A program made the position numbers and the translations under genes. A stretch of 6,309 nucleotides of DNA from Candidatus Peregrinibacteria bacterium (GTDB taxonomy: Bacteria > Patescibacteria > Gracilibacteria > UM-FILTER-43-11): NCBI GenBank assembly GCA_030620215.1, contig JAUXFE010000040.1, positions 1-6,309 on the forward strand, written 5' to 3'. The notes below the pieces were generated by a model. That model was not told the origin of the DNA and did not search any database. It saw only the letters and a program-made list of their open reading frames with translations. This document shows, piece after piece, positions 1 through 4,764 of the stretch. Each line of letters opens with the position of its first letter. Position 1 is the stretch's first letter.

Positions 1-90
1 GGAACGTTTCAAGAGTGTGAATCTGCTTGTCGAAATGACCCGGAGGCTGAAATTTGCACCATGCAATGCGTAATAGTGTGTCAGTTTTAG
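1..90 (+). CDS. C-terminal end of an unknown Cys-rich protein (partial)
   Basis: Frame 1 is open from the left edge to a TAG stop at 88-90, giving 29 residues that end in MQCVIVCQF. Five cysteines fall at fragment residues 6, 10, 19, 23 and 27, a C-x3-C-x8-C-x3-C-x3-C spacing that could suit disulfides or metal binding. The gene starts outside the window, so no family can be assigned. It is supported by the intact frame, the regular Cys spacing, and the hairpins plus terminator that follow within 75 bp. Nothing shows a membrane segment, although the tail is hydrophobic. A chance open frame of this length cannot be excluded from 90 bases alone. Confidence 0.5.
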   Translation, partial: GTFQECESACRNDPEAEICTMQCVIVCQF

Positions 91-104
91 AAATACAGTT
101 CTAA

Positions 105-128
105 CATCGTCCACGATGGCCTGCCATC
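105..128 (+). other. Two overlapping, mutually exclusive hairpins
   Basis: CATCGT (105-110) can pair with ACGATG (113-118), and GATGGC (115-120) can pair with GCCATC (123-128). Both need 115-118, so only one can form at a time; realistic forms have five pairs and a four-base loop. They lie 15 bp after the stop of the left-edge gene and just before a terminator. That arrangement resembles a small switch or an extended 3' stem, but a role is inference only. Confidence 0.35.
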
Positions 129-130
129 CC

Positions 131-165
131 AAAAAACCTCCCAGATATAAATGGAAGGTTTTTAT
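131..165. terminator. Bidirectional Rho-independent terminator
   Basis: A stem pairs 132-139 with 156-163 (AAAAACCT with AGGTTTTT), has one C/A mismatch at 140/155, then continues CCA (141-143) with TGG (152-154) around an eight-base loop. On the + strand it is followed by a T-rich run, and on the minus strand the stem ends in six T. It can therefore end both the left-edge + gene (stop at 90) and the minus-strand pyrD-pyrK-small peptide direction (stop at 175). Confidence 0.75.
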
Positions 166-174
166 TTTGGATTT

Positions 175-225
175 TTATTTGCAGCTTCCGCCACAGCATC
201 CGCCGCCTTTTTTGCCATCAGTCAT
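175..225 (-). CDS. 16-residue Gly/Cys-rich microprotein
   Basis: The reading frame is ATG at 225 to TAA at 175, encoding MTDGKKGGGCCGGSCK. The frame is open upstream only to a TAA at 262-264 and holds no ATG, GTG or TTG there, so the ATG at 225 is the only plausible start. The peptide has a polar, lysine-containing head and a CCxxxC cluster in a glycine context, which would suit metal binding or thiol chemistry; this is inference. It lies downstream of pyrK on the same strand, after a repeat element, and its stop is 12 bp from a terminator, as expected for the last cistron of that unit. No Shine-Dalgarno site is visible, as for its neighbours. The local GC-rich codons stand out from AT-rich flanks, which argues against random sequence. 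The short length keeps confidence moderate. It could also be a relic of a longer gene. Confidence 0.45.
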   Translation of the reverse strand: MTDGKKGGGCCGGSCK

Positions 226-270
226 AATATAGGTAGTTAGATAAATAATTTGCTGTTTGAATTATGGCAT

Positions 271-409
271 ATTGTCTGAACTGTGATTTATGTGATTAAA
301 ATGATTATTGTGATTTCCTTCCGTAGAGACGCGATTAATCGCGTCTCTACGGGTATAACAAAAAATCATGCCCATCAACTAAATCATAAGAAATCACAGT
401 TCAGACAAT
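271..409. repeat. Long inverted-repeat element with 9-bp phased arms
   Basis: The outer arms are a perfect 19-bp inverted repeat, ATTGTCTGAACTGTGATTT at 271-289 and its complement at 391-409. Inside, both arms read as 9-bp units around a TGATT core: from 282 the left arm reads TGTGATTTA, TGTGATTAA, AATGATTAT, TGTGATTTC. The right arm read inward on the minus strand gives TGTGATTTC, TTATGATTT, then more diverged units. The loop holds a separate 32-bp palindrome (321-352). The last base of the element is the first base of the pyrK stop codon (409-411). From memory, similar TTGTCTGAA...TGTGATT repeats occur in several unrelated phyla; I cannot verify this here. No transposase is present, so it would be non-autonomous. 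Confidence 0.8.
321..352. repeat. Perfect 32-bp palindrome, GAGACGCG type (copy 1)
   Basis: Every base from 321 to 336 pairs with 352 back to 337. The half-site is CCGTAGAGACGCGATT, so the element begins CCG and ends CGG. It sits in the loop of the larger inverted repeat 271-409 and is far more GC-rich than its surroundings. A diverged second copy is at 2415-2457. Similar GTAGAGACGCG palindromes are familiar to me from other bacteria, including filamentous cyanobacteria, but this is recalled and not checked. It could act as a hairpin in RNA from either strand, or be a REP-like mobile unit. Confidence 0.85.
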
Positions 410-1215
410 TACAACTTGCATCCACTCAAATCCGTCATTATTCCAGCTGAATCTCTTTTATACTTACCAAATTCCTGATGTTTCAGGGCAATTTCTCCAG
501 AAAAAACCGGGCCGTCCTTACACACCCGAAGTCCTGTACCATCTATGCAACACTGGCCACAGATTCCAAATCCGCATTTCATATAACGCTCAAGGCTGAC
601 CTGACTATCCACATTATAATACTGAGCTAATTTGGCGACAGTTACCATCATAAGCTCGGGTCCGCAAGTATATACACAATCAACCCCACCGTCCTTTAAC
701 TTCTTCTCCAATAAGTCCGTTACAAAACCTTTGTGCCCCTTGCCACCGTCATCTGTCGCGACATGCAGATCACATCCAAGTTCTTTGAATTTATCCTCAA
801 AAAGAAGATGATCTTTGGTCCGCCCGCCTAACAAAACTGTCGTCTTAATTTTGGTTTCAGCCAACTTTTGAGCAAGATTTAATATCGGAGGCGTTCCACA
901 TCCTCCGCCGACTAAAACTACTTCATTACATTCCTTATAAGTAAATGGATTGCCATACGGTCCGCGAATACCCAATTTGTCTCCCACTCCTATATTTTTA
1001 TGAATAGCTTCGGTGCAGTCACCGGCTTTTGCAATCGTTAGATAAAATTCTTTATTCGTCTGCCAGCCGATAGACATCGGTACCTCATCCACATCCGGCA
1101 TCCAAACCATCACAAACTGCCCAGGTTTGGCATTTAGATTATGTTCGAAAACATAGCTTTTTACATCTGGCCCTTCATTGATGATTTCTTTTACTTTAAG
1201 TGCTAGTAATGTCAT
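409..1215 (-). CDS. pyrK: Dihydroorotate dehydrogenase B, electron transfer subunit
   Basis: PyrK is the FAD and [2Fe-2S] subunit that passes electrons from the PyrD flavin to NAD+ in pyrimidine synthesis. At 268 residues it has normal family length. Residues 1-95 form the ferredoxin-reductase FAD barrel, with PGQFV at 31-35 and VPMSIG at 45-50. Residues 97-190 form the NAD-binding lobe, with the glycine-rich VGGGCGTPPI at 102-111 and CGP at 184-186. The cluster-binding cysteines are C214, C219, C222 (or C223) and C232 in KCGFGICGQCC plus RVC, a C-x4-C-x2-C-x9-C pattern. It lies 116 bp downstream of pyrD on the same strand, as is usual for this enzyme. No Shine-Dalgarno sequence precedes the ATG at 1215; the upstream bases are A/T only. 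The stop codon abuts the repeat element ending at 409, so the tail (DLSGCKL) may have been trimmed or set by that insertion. Confidence 0.93.
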   Translation of the reverse strand: MTLLALKVKEIINEGPDVKSYVFEHNLNAKPGQFVMVWMPDVDEVPMSIGWQTNKEFYLTIAKAGDCTEAIHKNIGVGDKLGIRGPYGNPFTYKECNEVVLVGGGCGTPPILNLAQKLAETKIKTTVLLGGRTKDHLLFEDKFKELGCDLHVATDDGGKGHKGFVTDLLEKKLKDGGVDCVYTCGPELMMVTVAKLAQYYNVDSQVSLERYMKCGFGICGQCCIDGTGLRVCKDGPVFSGEIALKHQEFGKYKRDSAGIMTDLSGCKL

Positions 1216-1226
1216 ATATTTATTGT

Positions 1227-1348
1227 AAAACTCTAAGTTCTAAACTCAAAACTCTAAGCAAATTTAAAGTCTAAAGTTTAAAAACTAAAATTTTTGAATT
1301 TTGAGTTTTGAATTTTGAGTTTGATTAGAGTTTAGAATTTAGAGTTTT
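1227..1348. repeat. 7-bp phased inverted array between pyrD and pyrK
   Basis: The right half is a tandem of TTTTGAATTTTGAG (1292-1305, 1306-1319), a shortened unit (1320-1330) and a variant TTTAGAATTTAGAG (1331-1344); each 14-mer is two 7-mers, TTTTGAA and TTTTGAG. The left half has the same 7-mers inverted: AAAACTC, TAAGTTC, TAAACTC, AAAACTC from 1227 to 1254. The outer 21 bases, 1227-1247 and 1328-1348, are inverted copies with a single mismatch (1237/1338). The array passes through the pyrD stop (1332-1334) and encodes its last four to five residues (QNSKF). In the pyrD-pyrK transcript it could form a long A/U-rich hairpin. Confidence 0.8.
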
Positions 1349-2267
1349 GGGTTTCATGAGCAAGTCCAACCATCTCAGATATATCATTAAATCCCTCTTC
1401 CTCCATATACTCCCGAATTTTATCAACTATCATCGTAAAGCATTTCATATCGTGATAGACGATAGCAGATCCAACTCCGAGCAGAGAACCTCCAGCTAAA
1501 ATCATCTCAATCGCGTCCGTACCGCTAACAATTCCTCCCGTTGCGATAATAGGAATATCGACAGCTTTATAAACGTCATATACACATCTCAAAGCTATCG
1601 GTTTTAAAGCCATACCGGATACTCCACCAACTTTATTGGCTAAAATCGGCCGTCTCATTTTTGTATCGATCAGCATCCCCGGCCCCATAGTATTTACCGC
1701 AGTAATCGCATCCGCACCCTCCGCTTCAGCGTGTTTAGCAATCAGTCCAATATTCGGAACGTTAGGGGATAGCTTTACAGTTATCGGCTTCCTCACAACC
1801 TCTCTAATCGCTTTAGTCGCTTTAGCAGTCATCATCGGGTCACATGCAATCGGTGTTCCCATTTCACTATCCACATTTGGGCAGGAGAAATTTAATTCCA
1901 ACATATCCACATCATAACTATCCATAAGTGCGGCAACTTCAACAAGCTCATCAATATTTTTACCGCCAATGCTACCGATAATCGGATTTTCCGGTGCCAA
2001 TTTTCGATAATTTTCAAATTCATGTTTCGCCTTCTTAATACCTTCGCCACAAAGCCCAACAGCATTTATCAGACCACCGGAAAAAGTCAAAACAGTTGGG
2101 TTCGGATGCCCTTTTCGCTCCTCCATAAATATAGTTTTACCCGTTACACCACCGGATCCGCTCTTTACACAATTCGCCAAACTCGCACCGGTTACACCTA
2201 AATAACCAGAGGCTACAACCGTTGGGTTAGGGAAGTCTATTCCGCAAAAATTTACACTTACATTCAT
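1332..2267 (-). CDS. pyrD: Dihydroorotate dehydrogenase B, FMN catalytic subunit
   Basis: This enzyme oxidises dihydroorotate to orotate with FMN, the fourth step of UMP synthesis, and pairs with PyrK. It has 311 residues, normal for class 1. The TIM-barrel markers are present in order: ASGYLG (19-24), K44 in GKTIF for FMN, NAVGL (68-72) at the substrate site, NFSCPNV (126-132) with the class 1 catalytic base C129, VKLSPNV (164-170) with K165, VNT (191-193), GGVSG (214-218), GGI (244-246) and GVGSA (264-268) for FMN phosphate. The catalytic cysteine, rather than serine, together with pyrK next to it, indicates the NAD-linked 1B type. NAVGLCGEG departs from the commoner NAxGLxNxG by Gly for Asn. 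The start is the ATG at 2267, placed about 18 bases after a predicted transcription start, with no Shine-Dalgarno site. The last residues (QNSKF) are encoded by the adjacent 7-bp repeat array and are probably not functional. Confidence 0.95.
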   Translation of the reverse strand: MNVSVNFCGIDFPNPTVVASGYLGVTGASLANCVKSGSGGVTGKTIFMEERKGHPNPTVLTFSGGLINAVGLCGEGIKKAKHEFENYRKLAPENPIIGSIGGKNIDELVEVAALMDSYDVDMLELNFSCPNVDSEMGTPIACDPMMTAKATKAIREVVRKPITVKLSPNVPNIGLIAKHAEAEGADAITAVNTMGPGMLIDTKMRRPILANKVGGVSGMALKPIALRCVYDVYKAVDIPIIATGGIVSGTDAIEMILAGGSLLGVGSAIVYHDMKCFTMIVDKIREYMEEEGFNDISEMVGLAHETQNSKF

Positions 2268-2291
2268 GTTTTTTATTTTATGGTCAAAAAA

Positions 2292-2320
2292 AGTATAGCT
2301 GAATTCATTGTAGCTGTCAT
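2292..2320 (-). promoter_or_regulatory. Sigma70-type promoter for pyrD
   Basis: On the minus strand, ATGACA (2320-2315, five of six matches to TTGACA) is separated by exactly 17 bp from TATACT (2297-2292, five of six to TATAAT). Initiation would fall near 2285, leaving a leader of about 18 bases before the pyrD ATG at 2267. The -35 hexamer is part of the TGTCATCCCGAG repeat (2313-2332). Confidence 0.65.
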
Positions 2321-2484
2321 CCCGAGTGAACGCACACAGGCTGTCATACCGAGCGGAGCTTATCTACAGCCACTTGTTATTTAGCATTAAGAACCAAGTC
2401 TAGATCCCTCGACTCCGTCCTCCTGCGAGACGCGATAAATCGGCGTCTCTACGTCGGACTACGCTCGGGATGACAGACTTGGTT
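2313..2484. repeat. TGTCATCCCGAG repeat cluster upstream of pyrD
   Basis: There are two direct copies, GCTGTCATCCCGAGTGAACG (2313-2332) and GCTGTCATACCGAGCGGAGC (2340-2359). One inverted copy, CTGTCATCCCGAGCGTAGTC, reads on the minus strand from 2476 to 2457. A 10-bp perfect inverted repeat, AACCAAGTCT (2392-2401) and its complement (2475-2484), bounds the right half, which contains TAGATCCCTCGACT, an inserted GAGACGCG palindrome and ACGCTCGGGATGACAG. Repeats of this TCATCCCGAG family are known to me from several bacterial groups (recalled, not checked). There is no gene in this 228-bp spacer. Confidence 0.75.
2415..2457. repeat. GAGACGCG palindrome, copy 2 (diverged, inserted)
   Basis: The core GAGACGC (2427-2433) pairs with GCGTCTC (2443-2449), with GAT-AA-ATC and one extra G in the loop, matching copy 1 at 321-352. 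Like copy 1 it starts CCG and ends CGG. It carries extra bases on the left arm (TCCTCCTG at 2418-2425) and a T near the right end. The flanks are GACT at 2411-2414 and GACT at 2457-2460, as if a short target were duplicated. Confidence 0.7.
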
Positions 2485-2495
2485 GAGTTTGACTA

Positions 2496-3068
2496 TCATT
2501 TTACAATTCTAATATTTGCGAATTTATCAATTCTATTCCCTACTTTTCGTATTGCCGGCAATTGCCAAAGCAATATTAATTCATCCATCACAAACATAAC
2601 AATAAAAATTCCGATTAAAATAAGCACTCTTTTGTCATGAATTATAAATGGCAATATTTTTACTACAACTGGATTTATAAAAACATAATATAATAAAGAT
2701 AAAATCATCCAACATAATGTAACTTTTACACAAATTATTCCTTTATAATTGAATTTTTCTTTTGAATAATCCCATGTTCTTATGCCATAAGCGTAACGAA
2801 GAAACACAGCTGTTATATATTCAAGAAACGTAGGAAACAGCATCACTATGATTATTTTTTCCCAATAGCCAATAGCTAATCCGGATATCAAATAAATAAT
2901 GCAAGCGGCTATTCCATACGGAGGCAGATATGGCCCATTAAGAAACCCCGGGTTCTTCCAGCCCATTACTTTTCGTTTTTCAATCAGACGCTTGTAACCC
3001 AATTCAATAATCCATCCGATTACACTGCTAAAGAAGAAAATAGCTAACAATTTTATGATTAGATCCAT
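2496..3068 (-). CDS. CmpB-type five-helix membrane protein (putative ABC transporter, type IV family)
   Basis: This is a 190-residue integral membrane protein matching the family usually annotated as putative ABC-transporter type IV / CmpB (Pfam ABC_trans_CmpB). Recognisable signatures are GWIIELGYKR near residues 18-27, GFLNGPYLPPYG at 41-52, FLEYITAVFL at 81-90, and WDYSKEKFNYKG at 99-110. Hydrophobic segments fall at about 4-23, 52-68, 71-90, 113-131 and 147-168, leaving a basic C-terminal tail. The substrate is unknown, and despite the family name no ATPase partner is encoded nearby, so a transport role is only an inference from annotation practice. The start is the ATG at 3068; a 5-bp hairpin (ATAAG-AA-CTTAT) overlaps it and no Shine-Dalgarno is seen. 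A possible -10, TATACT (3099-3094, minus), lacks a good -35. The stop is TGA, followed at once by TAG. Confidence 0.85.
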   Translation of the reverse strand: MDLIIKLLAIFFFSSVIGWIIELGYKRLIEKRKVMGWKNPGFLNGPYLPPYGIAACIIYLISGLAIGYWEKIIIVMLFPTFLEYITAVFLRYAYGIRTWDYSKEKFNYKGIICVKVTLCWMILSLLYYVFINPVVVKILPFIIHDKRVLILIGIFIVMFVMDELILLWQLPAIRKVGNRIDKFANIRIVK

Positions 3069-3150
3069 AAGTTCTTATCTTATGTATGAGAGAAGTATAT
3101 CTAATCGAATTAAAAATTACGAGTTTTATTAGAAGAATTGATGTAAATCC

Positions 3151-3179
3151 TTGAAAAATTAGCAAAAAAATGCTATAAT
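3151..3179 (+). promoter_or_regulatory. Strong extended -10 promoter for the 97-residue gene
   Basis: TTGAAA (3151-3156) is followed after exactly 17 bp by a perfect TATAAT (3174-3179), preceded by TGC as an extended -10. The expected start is near 3186, giving a leader of about 19 bases to the ATG at 3205. The leader has no GGAGG-like sequence. Confidence 0.8.
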
Positions 3180-3204
3180 AATATGATACAGATAAGAAAT
3201 TTAT

Positions 3205-3498
3205 ATGACCAACCGCCCAAGTGCATCAACGGCGGAAGAAATTGTCACCCAATGGGATGGCAGGGATTTTGCGGGTCGCCTGCAGATGATATTGGATGAC
3301 AGACAGTTATTTTGGTCGTTGGGATTAATTACAAAAAGTGAACTGGAAATGGTCACAGCGATGTCGGAGTCCGCAAGAGAATATGTAATCGACAGAGAAG
3401 ACCAACCATTTTTCGAAAGCATTCACCTTAAAGAAGATATTGAAGCTCAAAATCATAGAGAAAAGTTAGAAGCCGCATTACGTGCGGTTTTTTTGTGA
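3205..3498 (+). CDS. Unknown 97-residue soluble protein
   Basis: I do not recognise this protein. It has 97 residues, is acidic, probably mostly helical, and lacks signal peptide, membrane segments and cysteines. Visible features are a polar N-terminus (residues 1-12), a hydrophobic/aromatic stretch DFAGRLQMILDDRQLFWSLG (21-40), a central helix (44-60), and a charged C-terminal helix with AQNHREKLEAALRAVF at 81-96. It is transcribed alone from a strong promoter 26 bp upstream. Its C-terminus is unusual: the codons for residues 90-96 form an intrinsic terminator (hairpin 3473-3487 and seven T), and the TGA stop at 3496-3498 comes after the T run. Both alternative frames have stops shortly before the hairpin (TAG at 3456-3458 and at 3467-3469), so an indel in the source sequence could also explain it. 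The reality of the gene is well supported by promoter, composition and terminator; its function is open. Confidence 0.7.
   Translation: MTNRPSASTAEEIVTQWDGRDFAGRLQMILDDRQLFWSLGLITKSELEMVTAMSESAREYVIDREDQPFFESIHLKEDIEAQNHREKLEAALRAVFL
3470..3494 (+). terminator. Intrinsic terminator inside the coding end of the 97-residue gene
   Basis: CCGCA (3473-3477) pairs with TGCGG (3483-3487) around the loop TTACG. The stem can extend by G-U and A-U pairs, and seven T follow directly (3488-3494). This is a textbook Rho-independent terminator, except that it lies before the in-frame TGA at 3496-3498. Confidence 0.8.
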
Positions 3499-3600
3499 TT
3501 CGTATTACGTTTACGTTGGCGAAAGGCGTATCGTCTTACGGTCATCGTCTAACGTCTTGTAACCGGTTTACCAACATCAAACGCAAACAATACCGATAAT
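3499..3600 (+). other. Intergenic segment with CGTCTWACG repeats and an AACCGGTT palindrome
   Basis: There is no gene here. It holds two similar 14-15-mers, TATCGTCTTACGGTC (3529-3543) and CATCGTCTAACGTC (3543-3556), and the palindrome AACCGGTT (3561-3568). An imperfect inverted pair, CGTTTACGTTGG (3508-3519) against CCAACATCAAACG (3571-3583), encloses them. It lies directly upstream of the promoter of the 370-residue gene, so an operator or a degenerate repeat are both possible; I cannot choose between them. Confidence 0.35.
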
Positions 3601-3601
3601 A

Positions 3602-3630
3602 TTTACTTAGGTATATTTATGTGATATAAT
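3602..3630 (+). promoter_or_regulatory. Promoter for the 370-residue gene
   Basis: TTTACT (3602-3607) and a perfect TATAAT (3625-3630) are 17 bp apart, with TGA before the -10 as an extended element. Initiation near 3637 would leave a leader of about 15 A/T-rich bases before the ATG at 3652, with no Shine-Dalgarno sequence. Confidence 0.75.
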
Positions 3631-3651
3631 ATATAGATTTAAAATAAAAAT

Positions 3652-4764
3652 ATGCGCGCAGAAAAGAGTAAAAACACTGAAATCGAAGATCAAACGCCCG
3701 GTATTCCTGATACGACAAGAAAAAAGGTGGGTTTAACCGTTGTACCAAGCGATGATCAGTCAAATACCGATTTCAGAGAATTACCAAAAGAAATTGGCGA
3801 TTTGCCAGAAAGTGTTCAGGTGGCTGTCAGCGAACTTCCTATGGATATTATAAATAGATTTCTATATATTTCTGAAAATGTAAGGGGAACTAAAGAGTCC
3901 TTAGAAAGTATTTTGGCTAAACTAGATGATGAGGGTCGTGAAAGACTACTAAAGTCTTGGTTACAAGATATGTTTTTTAATTGCAAAGTAAGTGATGTTT
4001 TTCACAAAGACACAAAAAACGAAATTTTAAGATTCCTAACTCATATATGGGATAATCGCGGAAAAAGAGGAGAAGAAGTTGAAGTGCTTAATAAGGATTA
4101 TTATGAGAATTTTGAAGCTGAAAGAGCAAGAATCACCCATGAAATCAGAGGAACAGAAGCTAGAATTGAACAATTGCAAGATGTTATGAAAAAAGTTAAA
4201 AAGAAAAGAAGGGAAACGGAAAAAAAAGAAAAAATTATGCGAGAATTAAGATCAGAGCTAAAAGAAAAACAAGATGAATTTGAATCTTTTGACAGGAGAA
4301 ATCAGAATTTAGACATTGATCGCTGGAGTGGAAAAGCGGTTCATCAAAGACATGAATTAGAAAAAAAATTAACAGAATCTGCCGCAACAGCTGCCGAATT
4401 TTTTGATCCAGCAGAATTTGCAATATTGATTACTGAAGCCATCGAATCATCTGTGTTTTATCAGGAAAAAAGAGCAATCAAAGGCGGTAAATGGTTTGGA
4501 AAAAAAATTGATCAGTCAGTAGTTGATAGATGCAAAGAGTCCATTAACGCAATTGAGGAGGCTCTTACTCAATGGAGCGAAGAAAACGAAAACAGCCCGG
4601 TTTTCAGAAAGAAAGAAAAAATTGGAAATTTAAAAAGAATAGATCTAATAATCAATTATTTTAAAACATTGCTTGATTCATATGAAACTGATCCCGAAAA
4701 CAGGATTTACGAACTCAGGCAAATGGAAAATGCGGTGGGTATGTTAAAAAGAATGACCGACTAA
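3652..4764 (+). CDS. Unknown 370-residue coiled-coil protein
   Basis: I do not recognise this family. The protein is soluble, very rich in Lys, Glu and Arg, with no signal peptide or membrane segment. Residues 1-45 are polar and probably disordered. Residues 46-135 look helical and mixed (LPKEIGDLPESVQVAVSELP at 44-63). Residues 148-212 form a strongly charged coiled coil with heptad-like spacing and a very basic centre (KKVKKKRRETEKKEK, 180-194). Residues 224-345 form a second helical region containing a conserved-looking KGGKWFGKKID at 277-287. It is read from its own promoter, 153 bp after the 97-residue gene, so co-regulation rather than an operon is likely. Its TAA overlaps the gatA TAG on the opposite strand (CTAA at 4761-4764), leaving no room for a terminator between them. 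A structural or nucleic-acid-associated role is conceivable from the basic coil, but this is speculation. Confidence 0.8.
   Translation: MRAEKSKNTEIEDQTPGIPDTTRKKVGLTVVPSDDQSNTDFRELPKEIGDLPESVQVAVSELPMDIINRFLYISENVRGTKESLESILAKLDDEGRERLLKSWLQDMFFNCKVSDVFHKDTKNEILRFLTHIWDNRGKRGEEVEVLNKDYYENFEAERARITHEIRGTEARIEQLQDVMKKVKKKRRETEKKEKIMRELRSELKEKQDEFESFDRRNQNLDIDRWSGKAVHQRHELEKKLTESAATAAEFFDPAEFAILITEAIESSVFYQEKRAIKGGKWFGKKIDQSVVDRCKESINAIEEALTQWSEENENSPVFRKKEKIGNLKRIDLIINYFKTLLDSYETDPENRIYELRQMENAVGMLKRMTD

Noticed and set aside
271..352. CRISPR-like or direct-repeat array
   Set aside because: The 9-bp units are contiguous arms of an inverted repeat, with no unique spacers and no cas genes.
1636..1917. 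Open frame of 93 codons on the + strand inside pyrD
   Set aside because: It lies entirely antisense to the well-supported pyrD catalytic core, has no promoter or start context, and reads as a codon-bias shadow.
2268..2495. Hidden small gene between pyrD and the CmpB-type gene
   Set aside because: The segment is accounted for by the pyrD promoter and repeat copies, and no frame with a plausible start is evident.
3094..3099. Promoter of the CmpB-type gene (TATACT on the minus strand)
   Set aside because: No acceptable -35 lies 16-18 bp upstream, so it is mentioned only within the gene entry.
3201..3422. Minus-strand frame opposite the 97-residue gene
   Set aside because: The + strand frame has a consensus promoter at the right distance and a terminator; the minus frame has neither.
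3496..3498. UGA recoded as glycine (code 25, as in some CPR lineages)
   Set aside because: pyrD, pyrK, gatA and the 370-residue gene contain no in-frame UGA, and the CmpB-type gene ends at TGA followed directly by TAG. Recoding is therefore not needed, though two genes ending in TGA made it worth checking.
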